Shown here: in pieces, positions 18,387-26,966 of the stretch
Numbering within the stretch: position 1 is the first letter of the stretch
How the letters are laid out: the number at the start of each line of letters is the position of its first letter
From: Deferribacteres bacterium
GTDB taxonomy: Bacteria > Zhuqueibacterota > Zhuqueibacteria > Zhuqueibacterales > Geothermadaptataceae
Length of the DNA stretch: 64,000 nt
Assembly: GCA_020633655.1 (NCBI GenBank)
Contig: JACKDF010000007.1
Span: forward strand, 124,001 to 188,000
Direction: 5' to 3'
Translations under genes and position numbers: made by a program
The notes under the pieces: generated by a model
What the model was told of the DNA's origin: nothing
The model's database searches: none
What the model saw: the letters and a program-made list of their open reading frames with translations, nothing else

Positions 18387-19247
18387 ATGTTTTCACGAGA
18401 CAGTATGAACACACAGAGATGCAGCGTTCACATACGCAAAATCCCTAAAAAAAATTTAGCGAATGCTGCTCCTCTGCGTTTTATAAAAAAATATTCGCTG
18501 TTCGCTATTATCTTCCTATTACTTTTATTTGCCTGTACTGAATCCAAGAAAAAGCAAAATATTACCCTCTTCGCTGCAGCGAGTCTGGTCGACGTTTTAC
18601 CCAAAGCAATTGAAGCCATCGCTGATTCTTTTCCTAACACTCGATTCACCTACAATTTCGCCAGTTCCTCAATTCTTGCCCGTCAAATAATTGCTGGTGC
18701 ACAACCAGATATTTATATATCCGCTAATCCAGACTGGATGGCAGAACTTGTAAAAGAAGGTGTGCTCAATGCACAGGATCCGCAGCTTTTTTTAAGCAAC
18801 AAACTCGTTGTTGTATTGCCCGCAAAAAGCGATTTGCACTTTACGGAATTGTCCGATTTGGCGCATGAGAATGTCCGTCGAATTGCTGTTGGTGACCCTG
18901 AGCACGTGCCTGCGGGAAAATATGCAAAAAGCGTCCTGATAAAAGCCGGAATCTGGCATGAGATACAGCCTAAAATCATCTCCGGCATGGATACTCGCGC
19001 TGCACTGGTTTTTGTGGAATTAGCAGAGGTGGATGCAGGAATTGTTTACCAAACCGATGCCATAGCGAGCGCAAAAGTAAAAACAGCATTTGTGCTTCCG
19101 GACTCACTACAGCCTGAAATACGATATGAAATTGCAGCACTCCCATATGCACATAAAATTACAAATAAGGTTCTACAGCTTTTAATGTACTCTGCAGCTG
19201 TGCAAAACGATTTCAGCGAAGCCGGTTTTAGTTGGATACAACATTGA
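18387..19247 (+). CDS. modA: Molybdate-binding periplasmic lipoprotein (ModA-like)
   Basis: A substrate-binding protein of the molybdate/tungstate ABC uptake system. ModA-family features are NITLFAAASLVDVLPKAIEAIADSFP, YNFASSSILARQIIAGAQPDIYISANPDWM, KLVVVLP, IAVGDPEHVPAGKYAKSVL and DAGIVYQTDA. The hydrophobic stretch FAIIFLLLLFACTES contains a lipobox (LFAC), so it is probably a membrane-anchored lipoprotein. The start is uncertain: ATG 18387 clears the uvrA stop and follows GAAAGGA, ATG 18405 is also possible, and an earlier ATG at 18339 would overlap uvrA. It carries a ~30-residue basic extension before the signal. No modB or modC permease/ATPase gene follows, which is unusual. Confidence 0.85.
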   Translation: MFSRDSMNTQRCSVHIRKIPKKNLANAAPLRFIKKYSLFAIIFLLLLFACTESKKKQNITLFAAASLVDVLPKAIEAIADSFPNTRFTYNFASSSILARQIIAGAQPDIYISANPDWMAELVKEGVLNAQDPQLFLSNKLVVVLPAKSDLHFTELSDLAHENVRRIAVGDPEHVPAGKYAKSVLIKAGIWHEIQPKIISGMDTRAALVFVELAEVDAGIVYQTDAIASAKVKTAFVLPDSLQPEIRYEIAALPYAHKITNKVLQLLMYSAAVQNDFSEAGFSWIQH

Positions 19248-19470
19248 TGAAATTTTCCCATTCATTACCACGATAAGCGTAATAAATTCACCATTTACAG
19301 TTCCCGACCAATTTTCTCTTTCATCCAATAATGAATGCGTATTACGGATTCAAAAAAGTGGTCATCCTGTTCAAGTTTTAACACCTTTTAAATCAGAACA
19401 GTCGGTTTTCCTGGTTGAAACAGATATGGTTACACTTTTTAAGGATTTTTTTAAAAGTGTAAAGTATTGA
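19186..19470 (+). pseudogene. Possible gene remnant downstream of modA (open frame without start codon)
   Basis: A frame open from 19186 to the TGA at 19468-19470 continues about 74 codons past the modA stop but contains no ATG/GTG/TTG near its beginning. The part after modA translates as ISVINSPFTVPDQFSLSS..., then ...PVQVLTPFKSEQSV and LVETDMVTLFKDFF. That layout is faintly like the molybdate-binding TOBE domain (ISARN...-type start), which would fit a decayed mod gene. The evidence is weak. The rest of 19248-19640 is AT-rich and holds the leader of the following operon. Confidence 0.25.
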
Positions 19471-19640
19471 AATTATTATAAAAACTTCAATTGTAATAAT
19501 ATATTTTCCGTGTGGTTGATAATTATTCTTTATAATAATTGAATATAATTTTATTTTTGAGGGATGCTGGCTAGATTTCAGGAAAAAATGTTAAGTATAA
19601 TCTGAAATACTCTGAGTAAGAGCAGGAACAGGAGTTAAAG
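19471..19640 (+). promoter_or_regulatory. AT-rich promoter/leader region of the electron-transfer operon
   Basis: Very AT-rich sequence before the operon start at 19641, with a perfect TATAAT at 19596-19601 but no good -35 hexamer at 17 bp. A ribosome site (AGGAACAGGAG) precedes the ATG at 19641. No terminator separates it from the modA side. I could not identify a regulator-binding site with confidence. Confidence 0.35.
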
Positions 19641-20945
19641 ATGTACGAACAACTTATTTATGTTGTCTCTATTGCAATTACGATTATTATTCCGGTATTA
19701 TACCTTCGACACCATCGAACGAATGAAAAAATAGCCCGTAGCAAACTCACCAAAGCAAAAGACACTGGTCGTACAGAACCGGTGTCCTTGCATCCCCGAA
19801 TAGATCCCAATCGCTGTATCAATGCTGGTGCTTGTGTGAAAGCGTGTCCTGAAGGCGATATCCTGGGCGTCATTAATGGCAAAGCTGAACTGCTTGAGCC
19901 AACACGATGCATTGGCCACGGTGCCTGCCAGGCTGCCTGTCCGGTAGACGCTATTGATCTGGTGTTTGGCACGGAGAGGCGGGGCGTCGAAATTCCCCAT
20001 GTTAAAGAAACTTTCGAGACCAATGTGCCCGGTCTATATATTGCCGGAGAATTGGGTGGAATGGGTTTGATCCGAAATGCGGTAACACAAGGCCGTGAAG
20101 CGGTTGACTATCTTGCTAAAAACCTGGATAAATATGATCAAGACGTTTATGATCTTGCGATCATCGGTGCTGGTCCGGCTGGTATTGCCTCCACGCTACA
20201 GGCAAAAAAACTCGGGCTTAAAACAATAACCATAGAACAGGATGATATTGGTGGGACAGTTCTCAATTATCCAAGGCAGAAATTGGTTATGACCAAACCC
20301 ATGGATATTCCGATTTATGGAAAATTTAAAGCGCGTGAAATCCGCAAAGAAGAGTTGCTGGCATTATGGAATCAGGTTATCGCCAGCTCTGACATACACA
20401 TCAAGACCCATGAAAAGCTTGAAGAAGTTAAACGTATCAATGGCTATTTTCAGATAAAATCTTCTAAAGGCACCTATCAGTCCCAACGTATCATTCTTGC
20501 AATCGGCCGCCGTGGAACACCACGCAAACTCGATATTCCCGGTGAACAATCTGCAAAAGTTATTTACAAATTGATGGAAGCCGAGCAATATGCAGGGAAG
20601 CGCGTGCTCGTGGTCGGCGGGGGCGACAGTGCTATAGAAGCTGCTCTCATACTGGCCAAACAGCCAGGGACAGAAGTGACACTGTCTTATCGTAAAAATG
20701 TGCTGACGCGTGTTAAGAAAAAGAATGAAGATTTATTTAATGAGGCTGTTACCTACGCACAAATTCTCCCACTTTATGAATCGCAGGTACGTGAAATACA
20801 TGCAGACTATGTTCTTATTGATCACCAGGGAGCTTTGCAAAAACTTGACAACGATTTTGTTTTTATTATGGCCGGCGGAGAGTTGCCAACTGCGTTTTTA
20901 CAGAAACTGGGCATACATATCGAAATGAAGTTCGGAGAAAGATGA
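19641..20945 (+). CDS. Membrane-anchored FAD/NAD(P)-binding oxidoreductase with two ferredoxin-type FeS motifs
   Basis: A 434-residue protein. Residues 4-21 form an N-terminal membrane anchor. Residues 52-110 are a dicluster ferredoxin-like domain: the first motif has Cys59, Cys65 and Cys69 (RCINAGACVKACPEGD), the second Cys90, His93, Cys96 and Cys100 (RCIGHGACQAACPVDAI). In both motifs the second canonical cysteine is missing (Ala, and His). From about 168 onward lies a thioredoxin-reductase-like flavoprotein fold, with FAD-binding DLAIIGAGPAGIAS, a second dinucleotide fold VLVVGGGDSAIEAAL, and GELGG/IAGEL elements. It lacks the CxxC redox pair of true thioredoxin reductase. Probable role: pass electrons between NAD(P)H and the membrane cytochromes encoded next. 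It overlaps the next gene by 4 bp (ATGA). Confidence 0.8.
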   Translation: MYEQLIYVVSIAITIIIPVLYLRHHRTNEKIARSKLTKAKDTGRTEPVSLHPRIDPNRCINAGACVKACPEGDILGVINGKAELLEPTRCIGHGACQAACPVDAIDLVFGTERRGVEIPHVKETFETNVPGLYIAGELGGMGLIRNAVTQGREAVDYLAKNLDKYDQDVYDLAIIGAGPAGIASTLQAKKLGLKTITIEQDDIGGTVLNYPRQKLVMTKPMDIPIYGKFKAREIRKEELLALWNQVIASSDIHIKTHEKLEEVKRINGYFQIKSSKGTYQSQRIILAIGRRGTPRKLDIPGEQSAKVIYKLMEAEQYAGKRVLVVGGGDSAIEAALILAKQPGTEVTLSYRKNVLTRVKKKNEDLFNEAVTYAQILPLYESQVREIHADYVLIDHQGALQKLDNDFVFIMAGGELPTAFLQKLGIHIEMKFGER

Positions 20946-21820
20946 AAAAGAAAATTAATAATATAATCCTGTTTTTGCTGTACGGTATAACATCTGGTTT
21001 TGCATTTCTTGTTGTTCGTTATGGCTGGGTGTATTATAAAACGCCACTGTTTGATCGTCCGCATCATCCTTTGCACCAACTGTTGAAGCCAGGGGGATTG
21101 TATGGCCATGGTCTGGGGATTATCGGTAGTGCGATGATCCTTTTATTATTTCTCTATTCAGCACGCAAACGTCACATGTTCGGTCTTCACAAAGGAAAGA
21201 TGAGCAGCTGGCTTAATGTCCACATATTTTTTGGCCTCATGGGACCGGTGCTTATCACCCTGCACACAGCGATGAAGTTTCATGGTATCGTGGCTATCAG
21301 TTATTTTTCAATGCTTGCCGTCATGTTCAGTGGCATTTTCGGACGTTATATTTATAAGCAAATCCCAAGAAATCCTGCCGGAGATGCGCTGAGCACAGAA
21401 GAAATAGCAGAACAAGACAAGCATTTGACCTATTTGCTCGTTGAAAATTATCATGTACCTCCGCAGACTTTGCGTGAAATTCAAAAAATTTCCGGTGCAC
21501 AACTGGCACAACATCAATCGGGTTTTGCGGCATTATGGACTATTTTTATCAATGATCTCAAACGCCCCTTGCTTTTTCGTCGCTTACACCAATCACTGCT
21601 CCAACAGGAAATGAAAATACCGCAGGATGTCATGCACCGCATAATGAAAGTTGCCCGCCAAAAATCGCTGCTGATACGCAAACGTGCATTTCTCAACACG
21701 ATTTTACGCGTATTTCATTATTGGCATGTCATACACAAACCTTTTGCATATGTTATGATCATCATCATGTTTTTGCATATTACAATCGCCATAGCACTTG
21801 GTTATACCTGGATTTTTTAA
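20942..21820 (+). CDS. Polytopic membrane protein, probable b-type haem carrier
   Basis: A 292-residue protein with about five hydrophobic helices (near 7-27, 52-72, 88-110, 115-136 and 266-288) and a cytoplasmic or periplasmic hydrophilic section at 140-250. Histidines fall inside or at the edges of helices (His56, His94, His108, His259/262/265, His279), the arrangement expected for bis-His b haems in cytochrome b561/ferric-reductase-like proteins. I cannot name a family. Genetic coupling (ATGA overlap) to the FeS/FAD oxidoreductase and to the multihaem cytochromes that follow suggests it moves electrons through the inner membrane between them. Haem binding is inferred, not shown. Confidence 0.6.
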   Translation: MKKKINNIILFLLYGITSGFAFLVVRYGWVYYKTPLFDRPHHPLHQLLKPGGLYGHGLGIIGSAMILLLFLYSARKRHMFGLHKGKMSSWLNVHIFFGLMGPVLITLHTAMKFHGIVAISYFSMLAVMFSGIFGRYIYKQIPRNPAGDALSTEEIAEQDKHLTYLLVENYHVPPQTLREIQKISGAQLAQHQSGFAALWTIFINDLKRPLLFRRLHQSLLQQEMKIPQDVMHRIMKVARQKSLLIRKRAFLNTILRVFHYWHVIHKPFAYVMIIIMFLHITIAIALGYTWIF

Positions 21821-21864
21821 GATAATATATCGATGGCACCTGAATAAGGACCACGGAGGAAGTT

Positions 21865-23586
21865 GTGAGAACAGTTTTGCACAGAATTTACGAACACACT
21901 TATTCACAAAACGACCATTTAATTCAGTTTTGTATCCGTGTACTCTTATTGATTTTGCTCGCAAACACAACCTGCCTTGGACAGATTTCACCAGGTGAAC
22001 TGGCCAAGCCTCATGCTGACCTTGAAGGCGTAAGCAATTGTATAAAGTGCCATGAGTTGGGCAGTAGCATTCAAAATGATAAGTGCCTGGCATGTCACAA
22101 AGAAATTCAAAACCGGCTTGATGTAAAAAGTGGCTTGCACTACCAGGAGGTCGTTGTTGCAGAAAAGAATTGTGCCCTCTGCCACGCAGACCATGCCGGG
22201 CGCTCATTCGATATGATTTTCTGGGAAAATGGGAAGGATAATTTTGACCACAAGCGTACTGAATTTGAATTGCGGGGAAAACATAGTGAAATCAAATGTG
22301 AAAAATGCCATAAACCGGAATTTGTAAAAGATAATCTTAAAATAGTGCAGGAAAAGATCGATCTTAATAAAACATTTCTCGGTTTACACAGGGAATGCCT
22401 CGCATGCCATGTCGATGAGCACCGTGGCCAGTTGAGCGATGATTGTGCTAAATGTCATAATGAAAAAGACTGGAAGCCGGCTGAGAAGTTCGATCACGAC
22501 AATGCAAAATTTAAACTAACAGGAAAACATATCAATGTTGACTGTACGAAATGTCACAAACCTGTGCGTGATGCCAAAGCACAATCCCCACTGAAAACAA
22601 TGTATGCCCAATATGTTGATCTGGACTTCGCCACGTGCCAATCCTGCCATGAAGATGTGCACAAAGGCCGATTGGGATCGGATTGCCAAAGTTGTCATGA
22701 AACAGAAAACTGGCAAAAAACGGATCACAGGACTTTTGATCATGCAAAAACGCGTTTTCCACTCCAGGGGAAACACAAAACAGTAGACTGTATAAAATGC
22801 CATACGAGTGGAAAAATGGTGCAACCATTGCAATTTGCCAGCTGCCAGTCCTGCCACGAAGATGTGCACAAGGGCAAGTTTAAGCAGGATTGTACAAGTT
22901 GCCACACAGAATCCGATTGGCACACCGTTGCTTCAACTTCTTTCGACCATCAAAAAACCGGTTTCCCACTTAAAGGCCTGCATGCAAATGTTGAATGCAA
23001 AAAATGCCACACCACTGGCAATATGACAGTTGCCCTCAAATCAGATCACTGCAGCGAGTGCCATGAAGACATCCACAAAGGTCAGTTTGCACACCGGAAG
23101 GATGGCGGCCTTTGTGAAAGCTGCCATGATGAACAGGCGTTCATACCAGGCTTGTTTACCGTTGATCAACACCAGAACCTGGCGTTCAAATTAACGGGGG
23201 CACATTTGGCAATCAATTGTCGATCGTGCCATAAAGAGCACATCCCGGCAGACAGTGTAGCAATCCGGCAGTTTATCTTTGAAAGTACAAATTGCGAAGA
23301 ATGCCACGAAGATCCCCACTTTGGTCAGTTTAAAGAGAGGAAACCTGCCAAAATCTGTGAACAATGCCATCAGACTTCTGCCTGGCAGGAATTAAAATTT
23401 GACCACGATAAAGATTCACGATTCGCACTGGAGGGTGCACATAAAAAAGTCGCTTGTAATGACTGCCACAAGAATATAAATACGCAAGGGAAAAGTGGGC
23501 GCCTTTACCGTCCTATCGATCCGGCATGCGAAACCTGCCACAAGGGTAACAGCAGCATTTTAGAAAACAGAGAAAAGCTGGAGTAG
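21865..23586 (+). CDS. 20-haem c-type cytochrome
   Basis: A 573-residue exported cytochrome starting at GTG 21865, which follows a perfect GGAGGA. A signal sequence spans about residues 22-39 (CIRVLLLILLANTTCLGQ). I count 20 CxxCH haem-attachment motifs, from CIKCHELG at about residue 54 to CETCHKG near the C-terminus. They are set in repeating units of the form FDHxKTxFPLxGKHxxVxCxKCH ... CQSCHEDVHKGxF ... CxSCH, the pattern of cytochrome c3-family doubled-CxxCH proteins in which each 'FDH/LxGKH' histidine can serve as distal ligand. It is predicted periplasmic and able to act as a multihaem wire. It belongs to the tightly packed five-gene operon; the next gene starts 2 bp after its stop. 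Confidence 0.92.
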   Translation: MRTVLHRIYEHTYSQNDHLIQFCIRVLLLILLANTTCLGQISPGELAKPHADLEGVSNCIKCHELGSSIQNDKCLACHKEIQNRLDVKSGLHYQEVVVAEKNCALCHADHAGRSFDMIFWENGKDNFDHKRTEFELRGKHSEIKCEKCHKPEFVKDNLKIVQEKIDLNKTFLGLHRECLACHVDEHRGQLSDDCAKCHNEKDWKPAEKFDHDNAKFKLTGKHINVDCTKCHKPVRDAKAQSPLKTMYAQYVDLDFATCQSCHEDVHKGRLGSDCQSCHETENWQKTDHRTFDHAKTRFPLQGKHKTVDCIKCHTSGKMVQPLQFASCQSCHEDVHKGKFKQDCTSCHTESDWHTVASTSFDHQKTGFPLKGLHANVECKKCHTTGNMTVALKSDHCSECHEDIHKGQFAHRKDGGLCESCHDEQAFIPGLFTVDQHQNLAFKLTGAHLAINCRSCHKEHIPADSVAIRQFIFESTNCEECHEDPHFGQFKERKPAKICEQCHQTSAWQELKFDHDKDSRFALEGAHKKVACNDCHKNINTQGKSGRLYRPIDPACETCHKGNSSILENREKLE

Positions 23587-23588
23587 AA

Positions 23589-25334
23589 ATGTTTGGAAAT
23601 CGACTTATCAGAAAAATGATCTATTGGTATTATCAAAAGGGTGGAAATCATCCTGCAGCACGGACATTTCGCGGAGCGAGTTGGTCATTCTCCGACATAA
23701 GATGCCGTTGCGATCAGTTCGTCATTTTGCTGTTCATTGTTGTGAGTGCTTTGCTCATTGATTCGGAAATATGTCCGGCACAAATCATGGAAAAATCAGG
23801 TCTACTGCATTTACTACCGATTTCAAATCTCAGTGCACCCATGTTTTTGATACATGCCCCTTCGCACAAAACCACGGGTAGTTTTCAAATACAGCAACAG
23901 CAGGCAAAAGGACATCCGCACAAAGTGCTCACCGAACCTTGCCAGAGTTGTCATGTTTTCGAATCCTTTACAAAAATCAAATTTGACCACAATAAAACCA
24001 GCTACCCGCTCGAAGGCAAACATCAGGCGGTGGCATGCCTTTCCTGTCATAGTGTTGAAAATTTCAGCAAGGTAGAAACCAGTTGTTTTTCCTGTCATCA
24101 GGATGTACATCAGGCAAAAATGGGCCCGGAATGTGAACGCTGCCATTCGCCCACAGGCTGGCAACAATTTGATGCCGAAGCTATCCATGAACGAACTCGT
24201 TTTCCCTTACTCGGCCGGCATTTGCTCGTCGATTGTGCCACCTGCCATGAAAGCATGCCTCAAACTGATTTCGCCCTCACCAGTTCACGTTGCGAAAGTT
24301 GCCATCAACAGGAATATTTAGAAACAACAACACCAAACCATATTGTGAATGGATTCCCCCCCGATTGTGAAAATTGTCATCAGATGACACGTTGGCAGCC
24401 TGGTTTTCTCCCCGACCATGATGCCTTATTTTTCCAAATTTTTTCCGGGAGACACAAAGGCCGGTGGGAATCTTGTGCTACCTGCCATACGGATCCGGCA
24501 AATACCAGTTTTTTCACCTGTTTTGAATGCCATGCACATAATCAGAGCAGCATGGATTCCCGCCACCGTGGTATCAGCGGCTATGCGTATAACAGCCTGA
24601 CCTGTGTTTCCTGTCATGGACCTGGAGAAATTAGACGGTATAAAGAACACGATATCCAATTTTTTCCGATATTTTCCGGAACACACAACAATACCTGGAT
24701 CGGTTGTGCCGATTGTCACACAGATTCCTATGATCGCAAAACTTACTCCTGCGTCACATGCCATGAACACTCCAGTGAACTGATGAATCCTGCACATAAA
24801 GCTGTAACAGGATATATTTTTGAAAGTAATAGCTGTTTAGGCTGCCATCCTAATGGCATGACAGGCGATTTTTTTGAGCATGATGCAGCATTTTTCCCGA
24901 TTTACTCCGGTGTCCACAACGGGACATGGGACGACTGTACTAATTGTCACACTGATCGCAGCAACCGCACAGTTTATTCTTGTGTCACCTGCCACGAACA
25001 TTCGCAGGAACTGATGGATCCTGCGCACACCGGCATTGCTGATTATGATTTTAACAGCACGAATTGCCTGGCTTGCCATCCCGGTGGTGAGATAGGCGAT
25101 TTTGAACAACATGATAATTTGTATTTTCCTATTTATTCCGGCGCACACAGAAACCAATGGGAGAATTGTGTAACCTGTCATAACGAGTCCGGCAACCGCA
25201 AAGTTTTTACCTGTATTGATTGCCACGAACACAACAAGGACAGTACAGACCGGCACCATACACGAATTAGTGATTACCGTTGGGAGAGTAACGCCTGCTA
25301 TGACTGCCACCCGCGTGGAAGGGGGGATGACTGA
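23589..25334 (+). CDS. 19-haem c-type cytochrome with four 77-residue tri-haem repeats
   Basis: A 581-residue protein with 19 CxxCH motifs. The N-terminal 60 residues hold a hydrophobic export segment (FVILLFIVVSALLIDSEICPAQ at about 43-64) after an unusually long, basic leader; an internal ATG at 23616 is an alternative start. Seven motifs lie in the first ~275 residues. The rest is four consecutive repeats of exactly 77 residues (the last 74), beginning at 24417, 24648, 24879 and 25110. Each has three haem motifs in the order C-x2-CHTD, CVTCHEH, CLxCHP and a leading HDxxFFPIYSGxHxxxW. This regular array is probably an extended haem chain. It overlaps the barrel gene as TGATG. Confidence 0.92.
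   Translation: MFGNRLIRKMIYWYYQKGGNHPAARTFRGASWSFSDIRCRCDQFVILLFIVVSALLIDSEICPAQIMEKSGLLHLLPISNLSAPMFLIHAPSHKTTGSFQIQQQQAKGHPHKVLTEPCQSCHVFESFTKIKFDHNKTSYPLEGKHQAVACLSCHSVENFSKVETSCFSCHQDVHQAKMGPECERCHSPTGWQQFDAEAIHERTRFPLLGRHLLVDCATCHESMPQTDFALTSSRCESCHQQEYLETTTPNHIVNGFPPDCENCHQMTRWQPGFLPDHDALFFQIFSGRHKGRWESCATCHTDPANTSFFTCFECHAHNQSSMDSRHRGISGYAYNSLTCVSCHGPGEIRRYKEHDIQFFPIFSGTHNNTWIGCADCHTDSYDRKTYSCVTCHEHSSELMNPAHKAVTGYIFESNSCLGCHPNGMTGDFFEHDAAFFPIYSGVHNGTWDDCTNCHTDRSNRTVYSCVTCHEHSQELMDPAHTGIADYDFNSTNCLACHPGGEIGDFEQHDNLYFPIYSGAHRNQWENCVTCHNESGNRKVFTCIDCHEHNKDSTDRHHTRISDYRWESNACYDCHPRGRGDD
24417..25331 (+). repeat. Four in-frame 231-bp repeats encoding tri-haem modules
   Basis: Units at 24417-24647, 24648-24878, 24879-25109 and 25110-25331. 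Protein identity between units is high around the haem motifs and in the SGxHxxxW and HDxxFFPI(Y/F)SG segments, while DNA identity is lower, indicating an old internal duplication rather than a recent expansion. Confidence 0.85.
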
Positions 25335-26932
25335 TGAAATCGAAACACTTATTGATCTGGCTGACCATGATAGTGCTATCCGCTGCTGTTTTGCACGCTC
25401 AGGAGAAGGAAAAATCGCAAGCAACGGTCAAATATATTTCCATTGAATCTGTATATATCGATGCCGGTCGCGACGATGGTTTGGCTGCGGGTGATACCGT
25501 GCAGGTCGTGCGTGACAATCAAATTGTTGCTTATGTTGTCATTAAAAATATTGCGAAAAATTCGGCGTCCTGCCAGGTCATTCGATCGGTCATTAATATT
25601 AAAACGGGTGACAAAATTAACTTGCCACACGCCCGTCCTGTGGAATCACTCACCATTCATACAACTGCGGAAGAAAATCAGCAAAAGGTAAGCCGGCACG
25701 TCCGTTCGATGGACAGAGCTAACCGTGTGCGCGGTTACATCTCAACGCAAAATTCGATACAGATTGATGATACAGGAAGAAATCTAACCTCGATGCAGCC
25801 TGGCTTCAGCGGGATTTTACGAGTGGAAAATCTTTTTAACAGTGGTATCGATTTTCGTATGCGGCAGCGATCACGTTATCACAAGCGTTCCTCAGGTTAT
25901 GATGCCCTGGATCGTGACAGTGCATGGCAAAATCGGTTTTTTGAATTTTCTTTCAGCCAAACCGATCACGATGCAGACTGGCAATACGGCATTGGCCGCG
26001 TTTTTTCACCGCATATTCGCGGTATCGGCTATATCGATGGCGCGCACATTTCACGACGGGTCAGTGAACGTGTTCGCCTCGGTGTTGCAGCCGGGGCTGA
26101 CCCGGACGAACAAACCTTAAATGTTAATGGCAGTCGCAACAAGTTTGGTGCGTTTGCCACGGTCGAAGCTGGTTCATACGAAAACAAGCGCCTTGCTTCG
26201 ACAATGGCTTATGCCGGAAGTTATGATACAGGTACTGTGAATCGTGAATTCCTGTACCTGCAGAATAATTTTTATTGGGCAAAACGCTTGTCGCTCTATC
26301 AAAATGTTGAGGTGGATTTTAATCGTGGCTGGCGCAAAGATGCTGCTGGCACTGCGGTGAGTTTTTCTAATTTTTACTTGTCAGCAAATATGAAGGTGTG
26401 GCGCTTTATCTCGATGTATTTCTCTTATGATGCCCGCAAAAATGTGCGCACGATCCAGACTATGCATACACCGGACAGCCTGTTTGATGACGCCTTGCGC
26501 ACCGGTCTATCAAGTGGATTTGTTTTTGCGCCCGGTTCGCGTATGCGCGGTGGCATTAATGCGTCAATGCGTTTTCCCGACAACGGTATGGCCGGTATTA
26601 TCTCCGGATCAGCTTATTATTCCATTCGGCATTTCCCACGCCGCGGACAAAGCATGGCGGTGCGTTTCTCGTATTTTAATACACAATTCACCAATGCATT
26701 TCGCCCGACGCTGAATTACCGTATCCCCCTGCTGCACCGGCTGTTCCTCAATCTGAATACGGGAAGCTATATCTACCAGACGGCGAGTTTTGTCACCACG
26801 AGCTACTACTATGAAGTTCAGGCGGATTACAGCTTCTGGCAACGCTATTATTTTTCCACAAATTATCGCCAATATCTCGATTCAATTCTGCAATCAAAAC
26901 AGATCTATGTGGAATTGGGGGTAAATTTATAG
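25334..26932 (+). CDS. Outer-membrane beta-barrel protein, putative porin of the cytochrome conduit
   Basis: A 532-residue protein with a signal peptide (LIWLTMIVLSAAVLHAQ). Residues about 28-100 form a small FlgT/trigger-like beta domain (YISIESVYIDAGRDDGLAAGDTVQVVRDNQIVAYVVIKNI). From about 130 to the end the sequence is strand-loop-strand with alternating aromatics (FRMRQRSRYHKRS, LRTGLSSGFVFAPGSRMRGGINASMRF, YYEVQADYSFWQRYYFSTNYRQYLD), as in 16-28 stranded barrels. It ends ...QIYVELGVNL. MtrB/PioB-type barrels sheathe multihaem cytochromes through the outer membrane; gene order supports the same role here, although I see no direct sequence match to MtrB. It is translationally coupled (TGATG) to the 19-haem gene. 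Confidence 0.72.
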   Translation: MKSKHLLIWLTMIVLSAAVLHAQEKEKSQATVKYISIESVYIDAGRDDGLAAGDTVQVVRDNQIVAYVVIKNIAKNSASCQVIRSVINIKTGDKINLPHARPVESLTIHTTAEENQQKVSRHVRSMDRANRVRGYISTQNSIQIDDTGRNLTSMQPGFSGILRVENLFNSGIDFRMRQRSRYHKRSSGYDALDRDSAWQNRFFEFSFSQTDHDADWQYGIGRVFSPHIRGIGYIDGAHISRRVSERVRLGVAAGADPDEQTLNVNGSRNKFGAFATVEAGSYENKRLASTMAYAGSYDTGTVNREFLYLQNNFYWAKRLSLYQNVEVDFNRGWRKDAAGTAVSFSNFYLSANMKVWRFISMYFSYDARKNVRTIQTMHTPDSLFDDALRTGLSSGFVFAPGSRMRGGINASMRFPDNGMAGIISGSAYYSIRHFPRRGQSMAVRFSYFNTQFTNAFRPTLNYRIPLLHRLFLNLNTGSYIYQTASFVTTSYYYEVQADYSFWQRYYFSTNYRQYLDSILQSKQIYVELGVNL

Positions 26933-26966
26933 AAAAAGAACCGCCTGCTTCCCAAAGATGTAAAAT

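Noticed and set aside
19518..19545. Fur-box-like GATAATTATTCTTTATAAT upstream of the cytochrome operon
   Set aside because: Only about half of the 19 consensus positions match, which is expected by chance in such AT-rich DNA.
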